From Saturnia japonica (taxonomy: Eukaryota; Arthropoda; Insecta; Lepidoptera; Saturniidae), in assembly GCA_033032175.1 (NCBI GenBank), contig CM065321.1, positions 8,888,501 to 8,952,500 of the forward strand: a stretch of 64,000 bases of DNA. Direction: 5' to 3'. The translations under genes were made by a program, and so were the position numbers. Below are positions 9,826 to 20,689 of the stretch, in pieces. The first letter of the stretch is position 1. The number at the start of each line of letters is the position of its first letter. The notes under the pieces are model-generated. The model did not search any database. It saw nothing but the letters and a program-made list of their open reading frames with translations, and was not told the DNA's origin.

Positions 9826-11237
9826 AAAATCGCAACAGCGATCTTTTACCCCCGGTCCCTATGGCCGCCCCGCTAAACCCGTTGCCCCCGCGGCAACCAA
9901 ATCAACACCGGTGTACAACTCTTTTTCGGCCCTTCCAGCCGAAACAGATATGGACGCACCAGTGAGTCCAACCCCTTCCTCGGAAATGGAACTCTCGCTC
10001 CACTTCCAGGAACCAATCATAATCCCGACCGAACCAACCGCGGAAAATGACGAATTCACGGTCGTCAAATCCCGCAAACGCGCGCCCCGTGATAGCCCCG
10101 TTGAGGAAAACGCGGCTAAAACTTCAAAAACTGTTAACGGCTCTGCCGCCCCCGCACCCTCCTCGAATACCGACGAACCGGTCGTCGGTAAGAAGCAAAA
10201 ACCCCCCCGATAATTATCCACGACAAAACTGTCTGGACAAAGCTCACCAATGAGCTTAAAACGCTAAAGATAGGGTACACTAAAGCGCGTAATATCGCGA
10301 CAGGCATCTCCCTGACGATGAGCACACCAAACTGCCATCGCAAGTTGACCACCCTCCTCCGTAGTAGGAACATTCCCTACTACACTTACGCCCTCGAAGA
10401 GGAGCGTGTCCTACGGGTTGTGCTTCGGCGCATCCCAGTCGAAATCTCACCAGAGGAAGTCCTTGCCTCCATTGAAGCCCAAAAATTCCCCATCCGAGAG
10501 GTCCATCGGATGTATAATAAAGAGAAACGAGCCCTTCCAATGCTCGTGTTAATCCTAGATAAAACGCCTGAGGGCAAAAAAATATTTAACTTAGAAATTG
10601 TATGCGAGCTCTCCGGAATAACCGTAGAGCCTCCATACAAGAATTCGAAGCCCTCCCAATGCCACAACTGCCAGTTGTACGGACACTCTGCCCGCAACTG
10701 CTTCCTTCGTCCGAGGTGCGTTAAGTGCCTCGAAGACCACCCAACCAGGGAGTGCACGCGTCAGCGTGACTCTAACACCCCCCCGAGCTGCGTACTATGC
10801 AGGGAGGAGGGACATCCTGCGAACTATCGCGGATGCCCCAAGGCCCCGCACACCATGCACCCCCGCCGCCCTGGGCAGGCTGCCCCTCAGCGGGCACCCC
10901 CCGCCTCAGGGTCCCGGGCGCAGCAACCTCTGCTCAATCCAGAGGTCTTTCCGTCCCTCCCTGCCCCCCGCCGCACTCAGGCGACCGTAGGCCCCCCCGC
11001 ACCCCAGGTGCAGCCCAAACCCGTGCGTTCGACTCAGAACGCATGGGCCCCCAAACCGCAGCCCCTTATGGCTATGGACATCCCCGCGCCCCGCGCTCCA
11101 GCGCCCCGCGCCCCAGCACCACGCGCTCCAGCGTCCCGCGCCACCACAATGGACGACCTCATGCTATCGCTCCTTCGTGAGCATGAGATACGCGAGGTCC
11201 TCGCATACAAGGTCCATATGGAGCAGTACGGTTTCGT
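9826..11237 (+). pseudogene. Jockey-clade LINE, ORF1 (Gag-like) with frameshift
   Basis: It encodes the nucleic-acid-binding Gag-like protein of a non-LTR retrotransposon. In the second reading frame (from 10209 onward) there is a region typical of the domain preceding Gag zinc knuckles. Three CCHC-type knuckles follow at roughly 10660-10840: CHNCQLYGHSARNC, CVKCLEDHPTREC and CVLCREEGHPANYRGC. A proline/alanine-rich tail with tandem APRAP units (about 11085-11140) comes next. The N-terminal part lies in another frame that stops at 10213; a run of seven C at 10202-10208 marks the shift, so one base is probably lost or misread. The 5' end is truncated: the homology starts at 9826 right after the target duplication, without a 5' UTR. 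The frame is cut at 11237, where TRIM sequence takes over. Confidence 0.8.
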
Positions 11238-11958
11238 AGACATAACACCCGTCTGGTCGGAGGATCCTCCCTTTGCAATAGTTCTTCTACCCTGGTGACC
11301 CCGAGCATGAACGTCAGCGCCAACCTGCTTCACAAAAAGCTACGTCATCATCACTTCCACAAGCTTTCGAGCAGCGAGTCATACAGCCAGCCTGCATCCA
11401 CGGCTACTACGGGTATCCTGACCACCAGCATGCAGTGGACGCGCATTCCTGGTCATCACCCACAGCCTTCACAGCGACCTTGGCACAGCAGACTGCACTT
11501 CGGCCGGTCAGCAAGCAGAGACGCACTTCTCTCCTGGTCGACGCAGCAGCCAGTCACTACGCAGCACTGCAACACTCCGACTCACTGGAGCATTCTTGCA
11601 GCATCCACCCCGACTCACTGGGGGCATCACCCCTACTCACTGGGGCATCACCGCAGACAGTTCCGACTCACCGTGAACTATGCGGCATCTGGTTCCGACT
11701 CACTGGAACATTCCACTGGCCCGGCAAGCATCACAAGATGTATGGACGACTCAACCTGCTATCGACCTCCGGTCTCGGAGGGGAGTGATGTAGCGACATC
11801 TATCGAGCCACATACGACGCATCCTACATCGCGCTATAGAAATTAACTCTTCAATTGAGTATATATACAAGAACCCGACTACAATCGTTGGGCAGCTGCC
11901 CGCCAGACATAACACCCGTCTGGTCGGAGGATCCTCCCTTTTCGATGGTTCTTCTACA
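11238..11958 (+). mobile_element. Second TRIM copy, empty-site version with intact right LTR
   Basis: From AGACATAACACCC onward this repeats 9172-9825 almost base for base (few substitutions, one extra C near 11322). It then continues through a complete right LTR, 11789-11958, ending TTCTTCTACA and followed by the ATAC duplication. It lacks the left two thirds of the left LTR and has no LINE insertion. It therefore looks like the allele without the LINE, joined into the LINE between ORF1 and the reverse transcriptase. Confidence 0.75.
11789..11958 (+). repeat. TRIM LTR, intact (170 bp)
   Basis: This is the complete reference copy: TGTAGCGACATC at the start, AGTATATATAC inside as a possible TATA-like promoter element, and TTCTTCTACA at the end. 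It is preceded by the GAGGGGAGTGA purine tract and followed by ATAC. Confidence 0.75.
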
Positions 11959-12433
11959 ATACTAATAGGCAGTAAAAAAATCTTCTTGTATAATATTTCT
12001 TTATTTATATAAAATTTCGTTTACATCTGCATCTACAATAACATAACGTGACTTATGGACTACGTACTTACTACACATTTATATACCAGACATCTGTGTA
12101 AACTAGAAAGATGTAAAACCACTACAATTCCATTTAATATTGAAACCACGATAAGTAATTTAATGTTACAGAACAAATCAAAAATATTTATGTTATCGTT
12201 AGAGCCACATGTAGATAAACTGTAGCTCCGCGGCGCAAGTGTCTTCTGCCATGTGGGCGAACCCCGTTAAAAGATCTTAGATATTCTCGCTTATCGATAT
12301 TATATGATATGTACTTGTGCATACATTTGTAATATTTAACTTATTTTCTTTTGATACGTACGAATCTTTGTTGACTATTAGGTATATAGATAACATTATA
12401 TGCATTCGTTGTAGAAGGATTTTCAAAATTGTA

Positions 12434-14882
12434 TGTAGCTTCGAAGTACCCTGTAGGGTTTGATAATCGGTTACTGAGAGTAAATTTTAAATATTTTTTT
12501 ATTGACGGGCTGAAGCGGCTCTATCTTTTTTTGCATTAACTTTGAAACTTGATTTTTCTACAGTAGTTTGAGGTCATAAATCTTAGTGTACGGTATTAAT
12601 TTCAACTGAACGTCTTAAGCCTTTTCGAGAAAAAAATAAAATTTGTTAGAAGTTTGTTGCATTATAATTTTACACTGGATTAGAAAATCCTTACTTTCGG
12701 ATTTTCCCTTAACTTTTAAAAAGACCTCCCTTCGTGCTAAATTTCAAATCTGTAGGCCTACGGGAAGAACCCTATAGATTTTGATAATTGGTCCCCGAGT
12801 GCGAATTTTAAACTTTTATTATGAAGGGTTTGTGTCTTTTATTGTGTTAACAAAGAAACTCGATTTTTTAACAGCATTTTGAGGTCAGATATTTTAGTAT
12901 TCGGTATTAATTTCAACTGTATACCTTAAAAATTTTGGAGTAAAAAAATAAAACTTAATATCATTTTGTTTGCTTTATAAATTCAAACTGGATTAGAAAT
13001 TTCTTATATTATGATTTTTGCCTTAACATTCATTAAAAAACCTCGTACTAAATTTCAATACCATAGTCTTGCGGGAAGTACCATATAGGTTTTACTAATT
13101 GGTTCCTGAGTGCGTCTTTTAAACTATTATTATCAGAGGATGTATCTGTTTACCTAGACATTTGATTTTTTTACAGCAGTCTGAGTTCATAGATCGCAGT
13201 ATTCGGCATTAATTTCCCCTATATACATTTTTTATACTTTATAACTTCACATTTGTTTAGAACTCCCTTATTTTTGGATTTATTCCTAAATATTAGTAAA
13301 AAGACCTTTCTTAGTGTGAGATTTCAAGACTGTAGGGGAGACCGATGGTAGAAGTTGAAACAATTTTGACATTTTGGTCCGTACATAAAAAACTATATAC
13401 ATTAATCGTATGAAATTTGTATCCATGGATAGTCCATTTCTTGCACTTGCAGATGAGTAATAAAAAGAGAGCATAAACATATCATGCTTATATAACGTTC
13501 CAGTTTATAAAGTTCGCCACCCATGCAAGCTTCGTTAGCCCAACTCTTGCATTCTATCCATTTCTCATCCGTGATCCATTTTTCTTTGGTTTTTCTATTT
13601 AAATAGGGCTTAAAATAACAAATAAAATAAAAGCATTCCTCTTCTTCTTGACCTTTTTTCCTTATTCCGTCTTTTGTTCTTGTTAATCATGGTCATTATA
13701 GTTTCTGGTTGGACTTTTACGTTTCTTTAGAACTCCGAAATTATAGTTTTTAACTAACTTTTTTAGTCATCTTCGCAACCAATTAATTTTTTACAGGAGT
13801 ATGTCAAAATTGCGATTTTTACTTTTGTTGATTCGTTTGATTTTCTTTTCTTGGTGGAGCTTTAGGAAAGGGTCGGAGAGTATCACGTGATATTTGGATG
13901 CTAAGATTAACAAGTCTTTTATTTTTAATATACCTGTACAGCGAGGTATTGTTGAAGTTGTAACTCGAAGCTGCATCACGGAGACTTTTATGTCGCAATT
14001 TAACTTCTTCTGTAGCGAGATCATTATATCGAGACTCGCCATACCGCTATGAGCCTTCCTTTCGTAATTAGTAGGCATGGTAAAAAAAAAAAAAATAAGC
14101 TTCACTGCACCTCAAATCAGTCATACAAAACTTAAAAGAGGTGAGTTGAAACAGTCTGTTTCAAATCTCCTCAGTAAAAAAAAATCGTCCCTATTTCTGC
14201 TCAACTACAAATCTAGAAGCAAAACACAAAGAAATGCAATGTAACCATGCTATTAATGTAATTGTTAGTTAATAAGCCTTCGAAACATATATCACACGTA
14301 CTAAAATACAGAAGCATTATCCAAATAAAGGCATTTAAAAAAAAGTTGAATACTTACTTTTTACGATTTTTATGGCGTAGAACTAAAAACTACGCATCCG
14401 TGCACTCAGAGTAATGAGTGAGTACTAAGGGGCCTGCGGACGGTGGGGAGGAGTTACTATGGGACAAGTTTTTAGATCCACGAAATCAGTACTGTTTCAA
14501 ATCACCTCTGTTTCAAAACATTTCGGTCTCTCCTAGTTCTGGGGGAAGTACCGTATATGTTTTGATAATCGGTTCGTGAGTATTATTTTAACTATTAAGT
14601 GCCTTATCTCTTTAATGCGTTAGTCTAGAAAATTTATATTTTTACAGCAGCAAGAGACCATTGGTCTAAGTCTATAATAATAATAATTTTATATCTAAAA
14701 TATCTAGTCTATACTACTAATGCCATCTATTGTATTAATCTGTAAATACATTTTTGTATGCGTAAAACTTCCCAATAAAAGAGTTCACTATAGAATAGAA
14801 TATTAACCTCGTTTTTTTATTATAAAAGTAATCCTATAAAGGTTCCGTTTTTTCTTATTATGAGTTACGGAACCCTAAAATC
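12434..14882. repeat. Dispersed repeat with ~310 bp core tandemly amplified (copy A)
   Basis: Units start near 12434, 12751, 13061 and 13331/14534. They share TGTAG...GGGAAG.ACC.TATAGGTTTTGATAAT-like text, an initial 'GAGTGCG' phrase and a 'CGGTATTAATTTCAACTG' phrase. The last unit is interrupted by the pogo-like element and ends at GGTTCCG...TTACGGAACCCTAAAA. The same core occurs once in the element at 20690-21203, which shows that this is an internally expanded member of that family. Confidence 0.65.
13335..14533 (-). mobile_element. Pogo-like transposon, internally deleted (copy A)
   Basis: The ends are GGGGAGACCGA and, inverted, GGAGAGACCGA, flanked by TA on both sides (13333-13334 and 14534-14535); removing the element restores the host repeat. 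This is the Tc1/mariner/pogo insertion pattern. The minus strand encodes remnants of a transposase. The N-terminus starts MPTNYERK and, after a frameshift, continues (seen best in copy B) as a helix-turn-helix with SLRDAASSYNFNNTSLYRYI, of the psq/pogo type. The C-terminus, around 13645-13500, is cysteine-rich (CFYFICYFKPY...WIECKSWANEACMGG), resembling the terminal zinc finger of such transposases. The catalytic DDE region between them is missing. It is non-autonomous. Confidence 0.7.
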
Positions 14883-15274
14883 GAACAAACTGGCCTTTAG
14901 TGTTAATTTACTTATGAGGTTCTTTTTAATGTTTATATGTTTATATGTTTTATTTTGAATGTTTTGTTTCTTAAGGGTACACCAAAAACAACATAGAGCT
15001 ATGTATAAGTCAATGTTAAAAGGAAAATTTATAGCACATCCTGGGATCACAAGTCACAAAAAATATTGTTACTGTTTTTTTTATTGAAGGGTGAGGTTGG
15101 AGTACATACTGACATCAATATTAGCAAATGACCTCCGACAGGACTGCGTTCTGATATGAAATTGGTAATTAAATAAATGACTAAATTCTGCAATAGTCAT
15201 TAAACCCTTCGGCTCTTGGGTCATAAAAAAATGTGCGTAATATTGGCATTAATGTCACCCATGAGAATCCAATG

Positions 15275-16648
15275 TCGCTTCCCGACAGCTACCGCCCTAT
15301 CAGTCTTCTAAATACCCTTGGAAAAATCTATGAGCGGATCCTTCTGAACCGTCTCAAATCCGTAATAGAGGAGAAAAACCTCTACCCGCCTGAGCAATTC
15401 GGTTTTCGTGCTAGACATTCTTGCACTCATCAAGTGCACCGCCTCACGGAGCACATTTTGTTTAACTTTTCCGAGTTATCTATACCCCGTCGCACACTGG
15501 CAGTCTTCTTCGACGTAGCCAAGGCCTTCGATAAGGTCTGGCACGAAGGATTAGTCTACAAGCTGTACTCCCGCGAAGTCCCCGATAGATTAGTTAAAAT
15601 CATCCGCGATTACCTCCAAGACCGCACCTTTCGCTACAGAGTGGAAGGTGAACTATCCACACCCCATCCCATACGCTCAGGCGTCCCCCAAGGTTCCATT
15701 CTGGCACCTAGCCTCTTCAATCTGTACGTCAGTGACCTACCAAAACTTGAAGAGAAAGTTGAAGTAGGCTTATACGCTGACGATACAGTCATATACTCCT
15801 CTCAAAGGCAAACGAGAAACCTCAAATGTAGAATCCAAAGAGCCGTGACCACTCTCGGGAAGTGGTTTAACGACTGGCGAATAGCCATAAACCCCACGAA
15901 GAGCGCAGCGGTGCTCTTCGACAAAACCGCCACACAGATACCGCAAAAACTCAAGGACAATCCCCTTGAACTCTTCGGTAATCCGATCCCCTGGGAAAAG
16001 GCGACCAAATATCTAGGTGTAACCCTAGACAGTAGACTCTCCTTTATACGCCACATCAATCTGGTTAGGAAAAGGGCCTCCTGGACCCTCGCCCGACTGC
16101 ATCCTCTGTTATGTGCTGCAAGCAAAATGTCCACGAGACACAAGCTTACGCTCTACAAGATGTGTATCCGTCCGATCATGACATATAGCTGCGTTGCGTT
16201 CGCACATATGCCAAGTTATAACTGGGAACGCTTACAAGCTATCCAGAACAAATTTCTTCACCGCCTTACCGGTGCCCCCTGGTTTGTTCGTATGGAGGAT
16301 CTCCATAGAGATATGGACCTTCCCTCGATACATGCATATGCCAAACACCTTTCTCGCTCGTATTTCGACACCGCGTCGAACCACGCGAACCCCTTAATAA
16401 AAGCGGCAGCTTCTTATGTTCCCGACCCCAACGCCTGCCGGAGAAAACGCCGGCCGCGTAATATATTCACTGACCCGCCCGACCAAACCGAAAAAGCTAA
16501 CGCGTTCTACGCCGACACCGTCTCTCCAAACAGAGCGTGCCACCGCCCACGCCCGCGTAACCACCGTTCTCTCCGCAGAGGACGGGCGGTCAACTTCGCT
16601 CCCGCACACCCGTCACGTCCACCCTCTCTAGCGGCAACCCAAGCCTAG
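15275..16648 (+). pseudogene. Jockey-clade LINE, ORF2 reverse transcriptase (5' part missing)
   Basis: This frame encodes the reverse transcriptase of the LINE whose ORF1 lies at 9826. It enters at LPDSYRPISLLNTLGKIYER. It contains catalytic motif A (FFDVAKAFDKVW), motif B (SGVPQGSILAPSLFNLY) and motif C (GLYADDTVIYSS) with the YADD active site near 15770. The thumb and a basic C-terminal tail (RPRNHRSLRRGRAVNF) follow. The frame is open for over 450 codons without a stop. The apurinic endonuclease domain and the start of ORF2 are absent because copy A of the duplicated flank replaces them at 15274. As assembled it cannot encode a working ORF2; whether the intact element exists depends on whether the join is real. 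Confidence 0.85.
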
Positions 16649-17174
16649 GTCCGTTCCTCGGTGTGAAGCCCTTGGGTCAGGCAGCCGCCCGCGCGATACA
16701 AAGTGACACTATACGTGCAACACTTAGTTACCCACACACAACATTACACACGTATGAACACACACACGTGCACACCACACAGGTACATAGGTTCTGTAAG
16801 GGAGCTTTTTTTTTCTTTTTTTGCGCTAGTTAGACTAATGCGCTAGTTAGTGTAGAAAAACCATTCCGATTACTGAATACACATACGCACGGTTCCTTCC
16901 TTCCTCCCAGGAGGAGGGGAACGTGCATATGAGTATATATTAGTTAGCTCGAATTCTCATAAGATTAGGGAATTAGTTAGATCGCGACTTTTTCGCATTC
17001 GCGACGACCGCCCGAGCCGAGGTTCGGCCACTCTGGCACCCTCGTGCGGGTCGTCACAAACTTTCGCGGCTGAGTGCCCTAAGCGCTCGCCCCCAAGTCC
17101 GGTGAAGCTGTAAAAGCCGCAGCGGCTCTGTTTGACGATAGGGCCCCTAAGGCTAACAGTGTAGTCAGTTCTAG

Positions 17175-17242
<68 letters not shown>
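16649..17242 (+). other. Jockey LINE 3' UTR and 68-base A tail
   Basis: The 3' UTR includes an ACACACGT-rich part, a GTTCCTTCCTTCCTCCCAGG phrase and the terminal block GGTGAAGCTGTAAAAGCC ... CCTAAGGCTAACAGTGT. The A run covers 17175-17242. It is followed by CAATCGTTGGG (17243-17253), the right copy of the 11 bp target duplication seen at 9815-9825. The long pure A tail suggests a recent insertion. Confidence 0.85.
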
Positions 17243-17243
<1 letters not shown>

Positions 17244-17319
17244 AATCGTTGGGCAGCTGCCCGCCAGACATAACACCCGTCTGATCGGAGGATCCTCCCT
17301 TTTCGATGGTTCTTCTACA
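17243..17319 (+). repeat. TRIM right LTR, right part, after the LINE
   Basis: CAATCGTTGGGCAGCTGCCC to TTCTTCTACA completes the LTR begun at 9722, then ATAC at 17320-17323. This confirms that the LINE at 9826-17242 was inserted into this LTR. Confidence 0.75.
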
Positions 17320-17794
17320 ATACTAATAGGCAGTAACAAAAATCTTCTTGTATAATATTTCTTTATTTATATAAAATTTCGTTTACATCTGCATCTACAA
17401 TAACATAACGTGACTTATGGACTACGTACTTACTACACATTTATATACCAGACATCTGTGTAAACTAGAAAGATGTAAAACCACTACAATTCTATTTAAT
17501 ATTGAAACCACGATAAGTAATTTAATGTTACAGAACAAATCAAAAATATTTATGTTATCGTTAGAGCCACATGTAGATAAACTGTAGCTCCGCGGCGCAA
17601 GTGTCTTCTGCCATGTGGGCGAACCCCGTTAAAAGATCTTAGATATTCTCGCTTATCGATATTATATGATATGTACTTGTGCATACATTTGTAATATTTA
17701 ACTTATTTTCTTTTGATACGTACGAATCTTTGTTGACTATTAGGTATATAGATAACATTATATGCATTCGTTGTAGAAGGATTTTCAAAATTGT

Positions 17795-20244
17795 ATGTAG
17801 CTTCGAAGTACCCTGTAGGGTTTGATAATCGGTTACTGAGAGTAAATTTTAAATATTTTTTTATTGACGGGCTGAAGCGGCTCTATCTTTTTTTGCATTA
17901 ACTTTGAAACTTGATTTTTCTACAGTAGTTTGAGGTCATAAATCTTAGTGTTCGGTATTAATTTCAACTGAACGTCTTAAGCCTTTTCGAGAAAAAAATA
18001 AAATTTGTTAGAAGTTTGTTGCATTATAATTTTACACTGGATTAGAAAATCCTTATTTTCGGATTCTCCCTTAACTTTTAAAAAGACCTCCCTTCGTGCT
18101 AAATTTCAAATCTGTAGGCCTACGGGAAGAACCCTATAGGTTTTGATAATTGGTCCCCGAGTGCGAATTTTAAACTTTTATTATTATATGAAGGGTTTGT
18201 GTCTTTTATTGTGTTAACAAAGAAACTCGATTTTTTAACAGCATTTTGAGGTCAGATATTTTAGTATTCGGTATTAATTTCAACTGTATACCTTAAAAAT
18301 TTTGGAGTAAAAAAATAAAACTTAATATCATTTTGTTTGCTTTATAATTTCAAACTGGATTAGAAATTTCTTATATTATGATTTTTGACTTAACTTTAAT
18401 CAAAAAACCTCGTACTAAATTTCAAGACCATAGTCTTGCGGGAAATACCATATAGGTTTTGCTAATTGGTTCCTGAGTGCGTCTTTTAAACTATTATTAT
18501 CAGAGGATGTATCTGTTGACCTAGACATTTGATTTTTTTACAGCAGTCTGAGTTCATAGATCGCAGTATTCGGCATTAATTTTCCCTATATACATTTTTT
18601 ATACTTTATAACTTCACACTTGGTTAGATCTCCCTTATTTTTGGATTTATTCCTAAATGTTAGTAAAAAGACCTTTCTTAGTGTGAGATTTCAAGACTGT
18701 AGGGGAGACCGATGGTAGAAGTTGAAACAATTTTGACATTTTGGTCCGTACACAAAAAACTATATACATTAATCGTATGAAATTTGTATCCATGGATAGT
18801 CCATTTCTTGCACTTGCAGATGAGTAATAAAAAGAGAGCATAAACATATTATGTGTAGCGTTCCAGTTTATAAAGTTCGCCACCCATGCAAGCTTCGTTA
18901 GCCCAACTCTTGCATTCTATCCATTTCTCATCCATGATCCATTTTTCTTTGGTTTTTCTATTTAAATAGGGCTTAAAATAACAAATAAAATAAAAGCATT
19001 CCTCTTCTTCTTGACCTTTTTTCCTTATTCCGTCTTTTGTTTTTGTTAATCATGGTCTTTATAGTTTCTGGTTGGACTTTTACGTTTCTTTAGAACTCCG
19101 AAATTATAGTTTTTAACTTTTTTTAGTCATCTTCGCAATCAATTCATTTTTTACAGGAGTATGTCAAAATAGCGATTTTTACTTTTTGTTGATTCGTTTG
19201 ATTTTCTTTTCTTGGTGGAGCTTTTTGAAAGGGTCGGAGAGTATCACGTGATGTTTGGATGCTAAGATTCACAAGTCTTTTATTTTTAATATACCTGTAC
19301 AGCGAGGTATTGTTGAAGTTGTAACTCGAAGCTGCATCACGGAGACTTTTATGTCGCAATTTAACTTCTTCTGTAGCGAGATCATTATATCGAGACTCGC
19401 CATACCGCTATGAGTCTTCCTTTCGTAATTAGTAGGCATGGTAAAAAAAAATAAAAAAAATAAGCGTCACTGCACCTCAAATCAGTCATACAAAACTTAA
19501 AAGAGGTGAGTTGAAACAGTCTGTTTCAAATCTCCTCAGTAAAAAAAATCGTCCCTATTTCTGCTCAACTACAAATCTAGAAGCAAAACACAAAGAAATG
19601 CAATGTAACCATGCTATTAATGTAATTGTTAGTTAATAAGCCTTCGAAACATATATCACACGTACTAAAATACAGAAGCATTATCCAAATAAAGGCATTT
19701 AAAAAAAAGTTGGATACTTACTTTTTACGATTTTTATGGCGTACAACTAAAAACTACGCATCCGTGCACTCAGAGTAATGAGTGAGTACTAAGGGGCCTG
19801 CGGACGGTGGGGAGGAGTTACTATGGGACAAGTTTTTAGATCCACGAAATCAGTACTGTTTCAAATCACCTCTGTTTCAAAACATTTCGGTCTCTCCTAG
19901 TTCTGGGGGAAGTACCGTATATGTTTTGATAATCGGTTCGTGAGTATTATTTTAACTATTAAGTGCCTTATCTCTTTAATGCGTTAGTCTAGAAAATTTA
20001 TATTTTTACAGCAGCAAGAGACCATTGGTCTAAGTATATAATAATAATAATTTTATATCTAAAATATCTAGTCTATACTACTAATGCCATCTATTGTATT
20101 AATCTGTAAATACATTTTTGTATGCGTAAAACTTCCCAATAAAAGAGTTCACTATAGAATAGAATATCAACCTCGTTTTTTTATAATAAAAGTAATCCTA
20201 TAAAGGTTCCGTTTTTTCTTATTATGAGTTACGGAACCCTAAAA
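17795..20244. repeat. Dispersed repeat with amplified ~310 bp core (copy B)
   Basis: It has the same structure as 12434-14882, with the first unit at TGTAGCTTCGAAGTACCC (17795) and the end at TTACGGAACCCTAAAA. Small differences from copy A are spread evenly. Confidence 0.65.
18702..19897 (-). mobile_element. Pogo-like transposon, internally deleted (copy B)
   Basis: It has identical ends and TA flanks to copy A. The helix-turn-helix reads in a clean frame here at 19144-19359 on the minus strand (LRHKSLRDAASSYNFNN, then TSLYRYIKNKR). The C-terminal cysteine-rich remnant lies near 18990-18850. As in copy A the catalytic core is missing. Confidence 0.7.
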
Positions 20245-20689
20245 TCAAACAAACTGGCCTTTAGTGTTAATTTACTTATGAGGTTCTTTTTAATGTTAAT
20301 ATTTAATGTTTATATGTTTGATGTTTTGTTTCTTAAGGGTACACCAAAAACAACATAAAGCTATGTATAAGTCAATGTTAAAAGGAAAATTTATAGCACA
20401 TCCTGGGATGACAAGTCACAAAAAATATTGTTACTGTTTTTTTATTGAAGGGTGAGGTTGGAGTACATACTGACATCAATATTAGCAAATGACCTCCGAC
20501 AGGACTGCGTTCTGATATGAAATTGGTAATTAAATAAATGACTAAATTCTGCAATAGTCATTAAACCCTTCGGCTCTTGGGTCATAAAAAAATGTGCGTA
20601 ATATTGGCATTAATGTCACCCATGAGAATCCAATGATTAACCACTTCACATTACGTGAAACGACAACCGTTTATTACTTCCATTATATA

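Larger units (their letters stand above)
9042..9828 (+). mobile_element. Miniature LTR retrotransposon (TRIM), disrupted copy
   Basis: The first LTR (9042-9225) starts TGTAGCGAT and ends TTCTTCTACA. One base later comes TGGTGACCCCGAGC, a primer-binding-site-like start (TGG matches the CCA end of a tRNA). The ~496 bp interior has no gag or pol; it carries five copies of CCGACTCACTGG or close variants (about 9508-9640) and ends in the purine tract GAGGGGAGTGA. The second LTR starts at 9722. A 4 bp duplication, ATAC, precedes the element (9038-9041) and follows the other LTR copies (11959-11962, 17320-17323). This is a complete non-autonomous LTR element under 1 kb whose second LTR is broken at 9825 by a LINE. 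Short open frames across it are not genes. Confidence 0.8.
11882..15274. repeat. Large duplication, copy A (~3.4 kb)
   Basis: From CAATCGTTGGGCAGC to GAGAATCCAATG this is repeated in the same orientation at 17243-20635. Differences are scattered single bases and small indels (for example a TTAT-type insertion in copy B near 18181, and CATTCATTAA versus CTTTAATCAA near 13030). I estimate a low percentage by eye. Copy A is followed by the LINE reverse transcriptase, copy B by unique DNA. Confidence 0.85.
17243..20635. repeat. Large duplication, copy B (~3.4 kb)
   Basis: This is a direct repeat of 11882-15274, including the same nested pogo-like element and amplified repeat. Its right end, GAGAATCCAATG, continues into unique DNA (ATTAACCACTTC), so this copy is in its natural right context. 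Confidence 0.85.

Noticed and set aside
12434..13340. The regularly spaced ~310 bp units as a CRISPR-like array
   Set aside because: The units are long diverged tandem copies of a transposon core without unique spacers.
16957..17339. Minus-strand frames containing a long poly-phenylalanine run
   Set aside because: They are the A tail of the Jockey LINE read backwards.
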